A stretch of DNA of 64,000 bases from positions 78,272 through 142,271 of the forward strand of contig JAAOMT010000183.1 in assembly GCA_016748015.1 (NCBI GenBank), read 5' to 3'. Under the pieces are notes generated by a model. It was not told where the DNA came from, ran no database searches, and saw only the letters and a list, made by a program, of their open reading frames with translations. This document shows, one piece after another, positions 33,101 to 44,669 of the stretch. The position numbers were made by a program, and so were the translations under genes. Positions within the stretch are counted from its first letter, which is position 1, and every line of letters begins with the position of its first letter. The DNA is from Geosiphon pyriformis (lineage: Eukaryota; Glomeromycota; Glomeromycetes; Archaeosporales; Geosiphonaceae).

Positions 33101-35550
33101 ACTTTTTTACAAAGTAGTTCTTAATTATTTAATAGTAAGAAAAAAGTTGATTTTAGAGCCAAGTAAAATAAAGCTTGAAATTAACAAAATTATAGAGAAT
33201 TGAACAAAAAAGTAAATTGTGTCTTTGGTATTACTTGATCTGTAGTTTCATTAATATACATTCTTAAAATATATAAATAATATTGTTTTTTAAATATAAT
33301 AAAAGTAATTAGCATAGATAAATTGGTTCTGATAATTAAAAATCTGCTTAATAACAAAGCTACTAATTTGTTTAGTATATTTAATAGACTTTAAAAACAT
33401 TGTAATAATATAATAATAAAGTGTTTTTTAATTCTATTAAACTTTTGTCTAATTTTTAAAAATGTTCTAATTGTTTAAAAAAAAACATGAATTTCAATAA
33501 TTTTTAAGTTTTATAAATGGAATAGCATTTTAACAAATACTTAATCTATTGTATTAATTAAAACTGTTAAAAAAATTCTGTTCAAAATTTTTTCAAATTA
33601 AATTTCTTTGGTTTGTAACAAATTTGGTGTTCTTTAAAGTGATATTTTTTTGGTTTAAAAGATATTTCAACTTAATTTCCTGTGTTTGCTGTTGGTTTAG
33701 TAATTAAAAATGTTTTAAAAAAACAAAAAGCTCTAATTAATATTACAAAATATGCACAAAGCATATAATTTGGTTAGATAATATTATTTAAAGACTAATT
33801 TACTGTACATTAAAATATATGACTAATTTATTAAATTTTTTGATAATATATATAGAGAAAGAATAAACAGAGTAATAACTAATTTTGGGTTTTTAGAAAG
33901 TTATAGAATACATAATAGACTAAATTAGAGTAAAGTTTTTTTGCTTCTTTTTTGAATAATTTTTTATAATTTTTTTTGGTATAAGATTAAGAAACATAAT
34001 ATTAAGTTTGTAACTAAAACTAACAAAGTAGAAAATATTAAGAGAAAATATTATTTTTTACAGCAAGTGTCTTTGTTAATAACATGATTTGGATTAAGAA
34101 TAGTTAGACTACTATGCAATATATTTTGAATATAACTAGCAAATTTTTTAGAATTAATAATATTTTAATTAATAATAAAAAAATAGTGGTTATTTTTATT
34201 AATTAAAATATAAGAATGACTTCTTTAAAGATTAGTAACTTACCAATTTAAATTGTTAAAAAGGGTAAACCATATAAATATTTAAGAATTTTTTTATCAA
34301 CTAAAGAACTGTTAAAGCTAAATATAATTAAGACTTATTTTGATATCTGATTTTTTATTAATATGGTGCTAAAAAAAGCAATTATAGATAAACAATTTTT
34401 GTATTTGATGTTAACAATTTTGTAGCTTATAGTTAATTATTATTTGCAGTTTATTTTTATTTTAGTAAATATATATTATAAATAAAATGTTATAATTAAG
34501 AAGAATCTTAAGTCAAAAGCCAATTTGCTATAGGATTTTTTTAATAATGTTTTGCATGATTTTTTTTTGTATGGGTTGAAGACTTTTAAGTAAGTACAAA
34601 TTAAGAAAAAATTGGCTGTGGTAATTGTTTTTTCTAATGCTACAAGTATTTTTAAATGGCTCTTTAATTACAGATTGCAAATTTTAGAGTAGGTTTTATT
34701 AAAATTTTTGCAGTATTCTGTCAGATTGCAGATTAATTCTGTAAACAATTTTTTGGCTAAGATAGTTGGACTGTTTTTGGAGAATAATTTGTCTTTGTTA
34801 AATAATTTGCTAAGTGTGTTTTATTATCTTAATAAATAAAAAAGATGCTATTATGGACTAAAAAATATTTTATAAATAAAAAAAGTTAGATCTAAAGAGA
34901 CTAATGCCTTTTTAATTTAGATTAATATCAAATTTTTTGCATAATAATGGTTTTATTGATACCAATTTTGGCCAATTTAGTGGTTATGTGGTTTGAATAT
35001 TTTGGAATCTAAAAAATTTCCTAAAGTTTAAATAAATGTTATTAAAGTATATATAAATAAGTTTTTGAATGGTTTAAATTCTATAGAAGTAATTAGTAAG
35101 ACTGTTGTATACTTTTCAGCAATGAATATAGGAATGTATATGAGTTTTTATTTTTTACAATAGTCAAATTACAGACAGTTGTTTTAGTTTTGGAATATAT
35201 ACCAGCTTTCTGTGCAGTAATTTTATACTTAAATAAACAAATAATTATTAATATATGTGTTTTTGAATTAAATTTTAATATATTAAACTTTTATAATTAT
35301 TGCTGAGTAGAAAAAAGACATATTTTCAATTTGATTAAAGATAAAAATTAAGAGTTATTTAAGAATTTCAGATAATAACAGAACTAATTTATTAACATAA
35401 AAAACTGTTTATTTTTTCTATTCCTTGCTAAATAATATATGTAAATATTTTATTATGGTTAAGAAAATGATAATATCTAAGATCTATCTGCTTTTATTTG
35501 CATCAGACAAAACTTTATAATATGTGCCACTAAAAAAATTTTATTTATTT
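30111..35550 (+). mobile_element. LINE2: AT-saturated relic of the same LINE clade
   Basis: Co-linear with LINE1 but shifted almost entirely to A/T. Readable points: ORF1 core NVSVKKFFILNINLN (30410-30465), CFKLKFV and NLYWFYLGSAKCVKY (31073-31180), endonuclease FGLYTGVS and VVLNVNFN (32130-32260), RT region near 33290-33480, ASKFFRINNILINNKK and KGKPYKYLRIFLS (34130-34300), KKAIIDKQFLYLML (34375-34415), and RNase H near 35100-35380 (RHIFNLIKDKN). It starts inside ORF1 and lacks its 3' end, where it runs into the opposite-strand LINE3. No protein can be made. Extreme C-to-T and G-to-A change fits old RIP-like or methylation decay. Confidence 0.8.
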
Positions 35551-35554
35551 ATAG

Positions 35555-38230
35555 TATAGCTTAATAACATATAATCCAAATTTTTATACTTTACATATTT
35601 GGCAGAGCCCAAATAAAACCAGCATAGATTAATACTTCTTAATATTGATGTAATTTCTATAACAGTATTTAATAACTTAACAAAAATCAAAACAAACAAT
35701 TACATATCTGGCTTAAGTGTTGTTACCAATAATTTTTGTCAATATTTGAAACCATTTCTTAACTCAACTAGTAACACATATTACTATAATTATGCTATTG
35801 ACTATAGTATATTATGGGTATATAGACTATTTTAATAAGTGGAAAAGTGAAAGAAAGTACATAATAAAGTTATTAAAAGTGAAAAAAAATATTGTTATTA
35901 TTATTTGTTTTTGGGTAAGAACCAGTTTTAGGTATTTTAAAAAGGAAAAAAAAGTCACATCTCTTTATATGTATTAAAAGTGCAATCAACAACAAAAGTA
36001 AAACCAACTACTTTAATAAATACATAATCAGAATTTTTTTAATTAGTCATCAAAAGGGTGTGGTATTCAAATGTTCAGCTTTGAAAGTGAAGGTATAAGA
36101 ATTATAAAAGGGTTGTAAAAGTAAAACATAACTGAAATAAATTTTGATTAAACTTTTTATTGTTGAAACCACTCTCTAATAATATAATATTTTATTATTT
36201 ATTTTAATATTTTAACAACTTGTTTAATAAAACAAGACTTAATGTGAAATGGTGATAACACATAATTTGAAAGATCAAAAGTAATAGAAAAACTTAAAAT
36301 AATAATAACAAGTAAGTAAAAAATTATAACAACATAATTTCAAATAGTAATAAAAAATATGTAAAGGCATACTTGAGATTGTGATAAAAAGTATTTGGAG
36401 TATAGAAAGAGGAAAAAAAAATGAGGTATAAAAGAAAAAACTAACTGCTTACTATAAAACTATAGTAAAGAATTGGTTTAGTATTTAACTAATACTTTTC
36501 TGAATTGACAGAGAGATTATACATATAGCTAAATTACATCAAATCTACATACTATATTAGGACTATTTAAAATATATTAATTATTTATATATATTGAATT
36601 AATTAATTCATAATGAGCTTACTTGGCTTGTTATTTATCCAAGAGCTAGTAATTTAGATAATCAGATTTAAATGGCTGAATTTAGAACATTAATCATAAA
36701 TCAATGATACCAATTGTAATTATGATCAACATAATTAGAAATAAATTAATTGATTATATTTCTTAGTAACTAGTTTTAATCATTAATCACAGATCCAGAA
36801 TATTGAATTGTTTTAATAAAGACATATGAAAATCTTGGAGGATAACAAAGTCTGTTGTTATCTGATTACATACATCAATTATTTATTTCCATTGGTGTTT
36901 TTTAGTTTGCCAAGATTTCTTTGTATCCAACTTAGTTAAACTGTTGAATTGTGCCATATTTTTTTGTTGTAATTAAATTGATTGCTGATCATTTATTTTC
37001 AAATTGTCAGCTAATTTTGTTGATTAAGTGCAATGATATAGGTCTTTTTTGCATGATTTTAATGTTAATTTCCATTGTATGTGTTGTAATTTTTGTATTA
37101 AAAAGTGTGAAAATCTTCCAATAATAGTATATATAATTGAATAATAATCAATAACACATGTTTTTTTACTTATTGATTTAATAAAATTTCAGATATCATA
37201 TATATTTATTTTCACTAATAATATATAAAATAACATTTTATTATTATCTTTTATATTTCATAATTTCTTGTTTTTATTAGTTCTAATAATTTATATAACA
37301 TCTTTTTTAATTAGAAAAAACTATTTTATTATAATCAAATTAGCATAATCAAATTATCCAAATTCTATTATAGTCTTTTATTATATTCTTATCAGCTGTA
37401 TTTTGATTGACTTAATTAATCCAAATTCAGATAGTACAGTATATACAGTCTTAATAGATATATCAATTGGTATTTTTTTTATTACTACAGTTTAATTTGA
37501 TTACTTAGTAGATTTTTTAATATTAGTGTTTACCAAAATATTTGCAGCTTTTGTTTTTTCTGTCATTTGTGCCAAACTTGATTTAAATATAAATTATATA
37601 TAAATAATTTCAACAAATTTTAAAAGAGTAAATGCTCTTTTAAAATTATTGATTTTTAAAAACAATTTACTGATTATCATGAGTTTATTTTAAGAAAACT
37701 TCTTAACAATATTATTCAAACCAATATTTAAAGCAAATAATTTTCTAACAGAAACATTAACCAAATTTTTTAGAAGAAAAAAAAGAGCTAGTAAAATATT
37801 TAATAAAACATTATCATTATTATTATTTAAGAAGTTAATTTTCTTTAATAATATACTCAAAGCTTTTTTGGTTTTATTCATGGAATTTTTAGTGTTTAAT
37901 TAGAATTTTTTTCTTTAAAAGCATTTTTTTTACCATAGTCAACACTAGTTTCTTTTACTAAATACTTTTTTTATATATTAATACTATTGAATTTAGTAGT
38001 ATTATTAGTTTTAGAGTCCCAAAAATGACCATCTAAATCTCTATTATAAATCATTTTGTTACTAATACTGTTTTTTAAAACATTTTTTTTTTTCTAGAAA
38101 GAATATATTTGTTATCACTGCCAAAACCAGGATTCTTGATAAATTTCTTTATAACAATAATACTAAAACCAACAATGGCCTCGTAATTAAGCAGAAAAGA
38201 TTTGGATTTATTGTATTGAATGGTTAAAAA
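35555..38230 (-). mobile_element. LINE3: opposite-strand LINE ORF1 relic with an unexplained insert
   Basis: On the minus strand 38230-37690 matches the LINE ORF1 start: IIVIKKF and SRKKK near 38080-38160, then NLVNVSVRKLFALNIGLN at 37730-37780. 35760-35555 matches the ORF1 segment just before the zinc knuckle; for example the complement of CCAAATAAAACCAGCATAGA pairs with LINE2 31130-31170. In LINE1 these two points are about 0.7 kb apart, here about 2 kb, so 1.2-1.6 kb of foreign AT-rich DNA (about 35790-37450) lies between. I could not identify that insert. Confidence 0.65.
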
Positions 38231-38811
38231 CTTTTTTTCAACAAATGTACTCTTTGGTGAATTATGAACATAGGAGAAAAAAGAGGTTTGAATGTATTTT
38301 TACTATATGTAAATTTTTAAAACTTTGATCATAATTATTAAATATATAAAAAATTGTACTAAATAGCAGTTGAACTTTACTTAATAAATATTAATAAAAA
38401 TTTTAATAAAAACTGCTATCACAATTTTTTTTAATAAATAAACTTTAAACTTTAAAAATTTACTTGTTAAATATTAAATTAAATCAATTATTCAAAACAA
38501 AAATATATAATATAATACTTTAACATTTTATTTTATTTTAATGATTTAATATTAAATATAAATACATCAACAATAAATATTTAAAGTTATTAACTTACTT
38601 TTCAATGTATTGTATGTTTATTATTGCGTCATAAATTAAAAAAGCTTTAAAGAAATTCAAAATCTTATAATATATTCAATATTCAAATGATTTTTGAAAT
38701 TAATTATATAAATCAATGGCATACACGGAGATGCAAACTATAAATAATACAGTAACACACCAATTCTTTAAAAATTTATTCTTTTTCGTTAGAGTTACTG
38801 GGCGCTCGGAA
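38231..38811. other. AT-rich stretch upstream of MED21
   Basis: No gene or known repeat seen. It is AT-rich to about 38700 and becomes more balanced in the last 60 bases before the MED21 start, where CGTTAGAGTTACTGGGCGCTC probably belongs to its 5' leader. Confidence 0.4.
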
Positions 38812-39686
38812 TGGAAAATCAACAACCTGGGAATGTTGAAGAATCAAACTTAACTACCGATCGACTTACCCAACTTCAAGAACAAATCGACAACGTAATT
38901 TAAGGTACAAATATCTTTTCTAATTATTTGGTCACCACGCTCACTTCAGACTTTTATTAGCTTACTGCAACCTTTTGGGAATGTTTGAGCTTACTCAATG
39001 AGTGTAAGTGTTTGAATTTTATGGACTTTTTATACAGCCTTTTTAATGCATATTGATTTTATTTAAATTCGGCGGCTTAAAAGCGACGCAAAAAGATGCT
39101 GCCCAGTTAGCCGGTAAATTAAATTTGAGTTGGCACAAAAGTTATAGTAGCTTACCAACATGAATAACTCACCATTTGATATTTCCCCCTTACTAAATCA
39201 CGATTTTTCAATAATAAAGCCCAAAGATCCCACTTAGTAGAAAAGGTAAAAGTAGCTATAGGAAGAGTTGAAATTCTTATAGAAAACTTGCCAGGTATTA
39301 ATGATTCCGAGGAAAAGCAAGTACGTAGCGTTTTATTTTAAGTAAATCAGAGGGAGGAAACAATATCCTTAATACTCAACATCCCAATCATCAATTGATG
39401 TATTCCAAATTGGAGGGGTTTGTAGTAAGATATTTTTTGACACTTTCCTATTCATTAAAGCTTCAAGAGCTGGAGTCGCTGGAACAAGAATTGCAAGAAG
39501 CAAATAAGGAATATTTAGAGGCTATAGCAGAAGCAGGTGAGCCACTATGAGATTTACCCTCTGATAATGATTATTAATAAAAAATTCTTTTTTTCGATTG
39601 TACAAGAAAATCTTATGAAACAAATAAGAGATGTTATACACACTATATTTGAAGACCAAGTGTCTTTGGATGACCCTGCTGATTAA
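38812..39686 (+). CDS. MED21: Mediator complex subunit 21
   Basis: Mediator middle-module subunit that links regulators to RNA polymerase II. Proposed exons: 38812-38892, 38961-39003, 39084-39113 (least certain), 39220-39320, 39461-39536 and 39607-39686. Reading across them gives the family N-terminus TTDRLTQLQEQIDN then LTATFWECLSLLNE, a short AAQLA segment, RSHLVEKVKVAIGRVEILI and LPGINDSEEKQ, LQELESLEQELQEANKEY, and a final ENLMKQIRDVIHTIFEDQ. The long C-terminal helices are the Med7-binding coiled coil. Every intron has GT-AG ends and phases agree. Length of about 135 residues is typical. It ends 42 bp from the convergent transporter gene. Confidence 0.88.
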
Positions 39687-39728
39687 TTTGTCCAGATAAA
39701 TAATTTTTTTCTGGGTAGAATCCCCATT

Positions 39729-41578
39729 TCAAATAATGACATCCTCATTCTCCTGATTCTCATGGGCAGTTGGATAAAGTTCGGTATTCTCGGCACCTTC
39801 TACCATCCATAAAAGCCGTGTTCCCACCGCCATAATGCCAAACAATACCCAATTTGCCAAACGCATCGTAAATTTTTGATTAACATTTTCCATCGCATCC
39901 ATCATTGTGACAAGCAGGATTCCCCATATTTGAGCTCCGGTATTCAAAATACCCGTTGTTTTAATCTCATCTTGCTGGAAAGATGTGATTCTTGTAACAA
40001 ATTGGAAAACCACAGGAGATATAGCTAAATTAAAATTTTCCACACATTAATTTTTAACAATAAAACCAATTTACAACGCAAATTTGGTAGAAATCGGTAA
40101 ACATACCATAAGAAAACACGCCAAATAAAATACTATCAATAATATCAAATGTTCGTTGTTTAGAAAAGCAAAAAAAAGGTGAGCATTATGAAGGGCTTGC
40201 AAAGTGGATATTATTACTGTACCTTGCCACAAACACTGTGGTTAAAGATTCATGTGCCAAACCTATATTGAATAAGGCCCACGAAATCAGAGCTCCCAAG
40301 TATATGACACGACAAGCTTTTTTGAAAGCAAAAGTGTAATCAAGATAAATTCCAATAAGAAAAGAGCCAAATACTCCTGCTACGACTATTGAAAAGCCCA
40401 AAAAACCAACTTTTGACTTGGAAAAGTTGAAGTCGTTAAAATATGTTAGTGTGGATTTGATTCGTTGATAGTGACAACAAGCAAAAAAATCCTTCTAAAT
40501 ACCTCGTTATAAACTGGAACGATAATCTGAGATAAGAGTGTGCTAAGGGCATATTGAGCGCCAATTACAATACCATAAGCTGTAGCAAGTAAAAGAAAAG
40601 GCCAATTTTTAAAGTAATCCTTTAAAGTAGTCAACGATGTGATCCTGACTCGCTCATTTATCTTCAAACTGCAATAAAGAGATTGAAATCAAATGATGAA
40701 AAATTTATAAAATCAAAACATCACCCTCTACCTATGATCATCACCAGGTGGGATTTTGAACGTGAATATTAAAAATACATAGATAATTATACACACGCCA
40801 AATTGCAACAACATATATCTCGGAATATCCGCACTCGCAGTTGCTTCTTTAATCATGTATGGTGATAATAGAAAACTTGATAAAAGAAAATCTAAAATAT
40901 TAATTATACACTAAACATACCATTCTGGTATAAACATTCTTACCCAAAAGCAATACCAGCATTATTAGCTGTAACTCCGATGGCTGTAGCTAAATTTTGT
41001 TCGCCAACGTGGAACAAAGTATTTGCTAATTTTGGAGGTATTCCAAGGATAAAAACGTTTGCACCCGAAGCAATCGCTTGTCCAAGAAATAACCACCAAA
41101 AACCAGAAGGTCCAAAAGAGCCAAAAAAACGGAATAATGTACCAAAAGCATTTAGAAAAGCACCAAAAAGGACTCCAAGGCGTATACCATAAATGTCAAA
41201 TACTTTTAGAGAAGGAAGCAAGATAAAGGGATAAACGAACATATAAATAGTGGAAAGTGAATTAATGTAAGAAGGTGTAGTGTGTTCATAATGGGACATA
41301 AATATAAAAAGACACGGGGAAAATGTGATCCATAAACAAGCCGAAGAAAATGAAAGACAAGAAAAACCAAATAGGATCGTCCAACGGTGTGGGGAAACCT
41401 TGGGTTTATGCTTATTTACAGAATCGGAAGACAACTGGGTGGTAGTGGTATTTACATTATTACTTGTTGGATTTACATCCTCAGAGTTAAAGACCAACGG
41501 AAACGTTTCAAGACTAGCACTAAAATTAAGTTCTTTTGCAACACTAGAAGTGTTCAAGAATTCTTGAGAAGTTCTCAT
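39729..41578 (-). CDS. Major facilitator transporter, SLC49/FLVCR-like
   Basis: Multi-pass membrane carrier with about six exons on the minus strand: first exon 41578-40944, then about 40887-40735, 40671-40503, 40443-40221 and the last ending at 39729 (the 40180-40040 stretch is less clear). The N-terminus is hydrophilic (EFLNTSSVAKELNF), then HRWTILFGFSCLSFSSACLW and FSPCLFIFMSHYE, the signature of the FLVCR/DIRC2 branch, followed by NAFGTLFRFFGSFGPSGFWW and ANNAGIAFG. Later exons give IPRYMLLQFGVCIIIYVFL, the central loop with KDYFKNWPFLLLATAYG, and helices such as FSIVVAGVFGSFLIGIYLDY. Animal relatives carry haem or choline; the substrate here is unknown. Start at 41578 is chosen because the upstream Met codons precede no conserved sequence. 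Confidence 0.8.
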
Positions 41579-41701
41579 AGGTTGAATTGTTATAATTAAT
41601 AACTGACTACTTGTGAAAATCCACTGTTTATATGAGCATAGAACAATGGTGATCATGTGCGTTGAATTCAAAATTTCGTTTCTTTCAGATTCTCGGTTAT
41701 A
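41579..41701. promoter_or_regulatory. Short shared divergent promoter region
   Basis: Only 123 bp separate the starts of the minus-strand transporter and the plus-strand MOB4, so both promoters and leaders must lie here or overlap the coding ends. No specific box is recognised. Confidence 0.45.
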
Positions 41702-42970
41702 ATGACAGAGGCAACTGGAACAGTCCTTTCTAACCGTTCATTTAGCATAAAAAACATAAATGCTTCCTCGTTAGTCGAAACCCCAAGCCCAGTTTCTCCT
41801 GAAACCTCACCTCAAAATCTTATGTCAAATAAGATTTTGCGGCGAAATCGCCCTGGAACAAAATTGGAGGTAAATGACAGTTGTCTGTTGCTTGGGATCC
41901 TTTTATTGGTAATGGAAGCTGTTATCGATAAAGTCTTCATGTAGTTACCATTAAAACATAGGACGCCTATCATTACTCTTATGTTTCGTTTGAGCATATA
42001 GACTCAGCTTTCGCATTACAGGAGTATCTACAATCACTAATACGCCTTGACAAAGAGAATATTGGGCTCCTAGTAACACTGCCGAATGGGCAAGATGAAG
42101 AGACATGGCAATATGAGCACTTGAGGTATTCTAATATCATTAGATTTTCATGAATGAATTATTCAATAACAACAACCATAATTTAAGGCAGCTCTGTCTT
42201 GAACTCAACTACCTTATTGTGCACCTCTTGCCCGATTGTACCCGTCAAACGTGTCCCGAGATGAAAGCCGACGAATGGAAGTACATATGTGCAATGCATC
42301 AAGCGCCTGTAGGGGTATTTATCGAGTTTTTGAGAGCTTTCATAAAGGAGCGATATCATCCATTTAAGATTTTGAATTTTTTTTATCCTTAATGAAATTG
42401 CAGTGTTGTGCAATTGATTACATTGTACACACCTTGGATGGGGCCACAACTTTGCTCAATAGTCATAAATACTTTCCAAGCAGGTATACTGATTGCTTGA
42501 TAATCTGAGAGAAGGAAACTATTGTTTAATTATGTAAATACAAAAATGACTCGGTACTTGGACGATTTTCTCATGGAATTTTTTTGCTTAAAACTTGTTA
42601 TTAGACTATCGATCCCGCCTACTTCTCTCAAGCACTATCAGCAAATTGCTAGACGGCTTTATCGGATATTTGCTCATGCCTTTTTTCATCATCGGGAAAT
42701 CTTTGAATCATTTGAGGTAAATTTAATGGTATAACAGTGTTTATTACCTATCTAAAACATCTTGATCTCAAAAGATTAATTATTATCTAGGGTGAAACTT
42801 TTCTTTACGCTCGATTCTTGAAACTATCAATTCGTTATGGTTTGGTACCAAAAAATCTCATCATAATCCCTGGCTATGAACATATCACAAAAGACGATAA
42901 TCAATCTAACAATATTACTATAACTAATTCAAATGATGCTTCTTTAATCGAAGCTGCAACTCCAACGTGA
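41702..42970 (+). CDS. MOB4: MOB kinase activator, MOB4/phocein type
   Basis: Adaptor of the STRIPAK phosphatase-kinase complex; in fungi it acts in hyphal fusion and polarity signalling. Six exons: 41702-41869, 41962-42125, 42188-42314, 42404-42483, 42605-42716, 42791-42970, with matching phases. After a Ser-rich leader come [118 protein letters not shown] and ETFLYARF. The zinc ligands of the Mob fold are the Cys pair of TRQTCPEM and CCAIDY together with the HAFFHH His pair. The GQDE and HTLDGA blocks match phocein better than MOB1. No defect seen. Confidence 0.93.
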
Positions 42971-44660
42971 ACTGTACTTCCAACCTTTTCTCTCTTGATG
43001 GTTCCTTATCAAATACACTATTTAATTCTTTATTCATGTAATATGCCTTTGTGATAGAACATCATTTCTAGAAATCATGTATTGGATTTACAAATCTAAT
43101 AAGTCCTACTCCTTTTTTTATAACACATCAATATTAGGCATTGTTAAGTAAAACTGTTATGTCCGGCATGATTCAGGAAAGAATCAAGCAATGCCTGAAA
43201 ATAGATTTTTCAAGTATAATTTTCTTTGTGTATTGCAATCTCCCGATTTTGGCAATTTTACATTTTGAATTCTGATACTTTTTATGTTATTACCGATTAC
43301 AAGTCTTAGATATATAAGCTTTATTTTAAATAACAATGTAAATTTTAAAAACGCACAATTTTTGTTATGTGTAAAACTATTTTGTTTTTAAATATTAAAT
43401 TTGTGCCTTATTAAAAAATCATTTATTTTTTGATATATATATTACAAATTAATATATTTTATAATAAATTTAAATTAAATAATTTAATTTAAATTTTTTT
43501 TCTTGTATTTTCATAACCACAATTAAAGCAAAAAGTAAAAAAAAGCCACACTTATTTCTTCTATAGTTTCCAACAATAACTATTTAAAAAACTTTTAACA
43601 ATAAATCAACTTTAAACCACTTTTCTTAAATATTATAAAGACAAAATGGTTTTTGGTCATTAAAAAAACCTTTTTTTTTTCTAAGTTAAAGTTTTTTTTT
43701 AAACTTATTAAACCAGTTTTATTATTATTATTATTTCAAAAATTTAATTATAAACTAGTGGCAAAATTTAATAATTACTATTTAAATAACCAAAAAAAAT
43801 AACTACTTTTTTTCTTAGAAACACTATTATTAATTCTTTTTAAATACTAAAAAATAGAGTTTTTTTAAAGTATTTTTTTAATTTAAAGCCAATTTTTTGA
43901 TAATTTTATTAGTTTTATTATAGTTATATTAATTTTGATTATATTCTAATTGCAAACAATAATCTTTTTTTATTTTAAATAATAATAGTAATAATATGTT
44001 TATTTAGTTTATAATTAAATTTTTTTATAATTTAATATAATACAATAATTAAATATTATAAATTAAATATAAATTTAAATAAAAAAACCTTTTTTTTTAT
44101 TTTTATAATTATAATCAGAGCAAAAAGTAAAAAAACTATAACTTTTTTATTTTTATTATTATTTAAAGCAATTAGTAGTTTTTTTATCAGTAAAATATTA
44201 GCAGTTATTAAAATTGTTTAATAATATTCTATAAAAATATTCTTTTTAAATAAAATAATAGTTAACTAATCTTTTGTTATTTTAAAAACAATTTTTTATT
44301 TTTGGTTAAAAGTTTTTTTATAGTTTTGTTAAAATATTTAATATAGTTTCTATTTTTTTAAAATTTTTAAAGTGTTTTATAAAAAATTAATAATTAAATT
44401 TTCTTGTTTAAATAACTAAAAAGTCAAAATAGCCAAAAAACAACTTTTTTATATCTTTATTAAGTCGAATAACAATTTTTTAAAGTAGTAAGTAGTTTTT
44501 TTCTGGTATTTTTGGTAGTTTTAGTGGTTTAAAATTTGTTTTTTCTTATATAAAAAATAAAATTTTGATTTTTTTTGCTTTTTTTAGCTTTTTGTTAATT
44601 TTATATTATTAATATTAATCATATTATCTAGTTTTATTATAATTGTAAATAAAAAAATAT
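42971..44660. repeat. AT-rich intergenic DNA with a degenerate dispersed repeat
   Basis: No gene found. Two stretches near 43490-43560 and 44085-44160 share an A/T-rich unit containing AGCAAAAAGTAAAAAAA, each followed about 150-200 bp later by related T-runs, so a unit of about 600 bp seems duplicated and decayed. 42971-43300 is more balanced and probably holds the MOB4 3' untranslated region. Confidence 0.45.
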
Positions 44661-44669
44661 ATATATATT

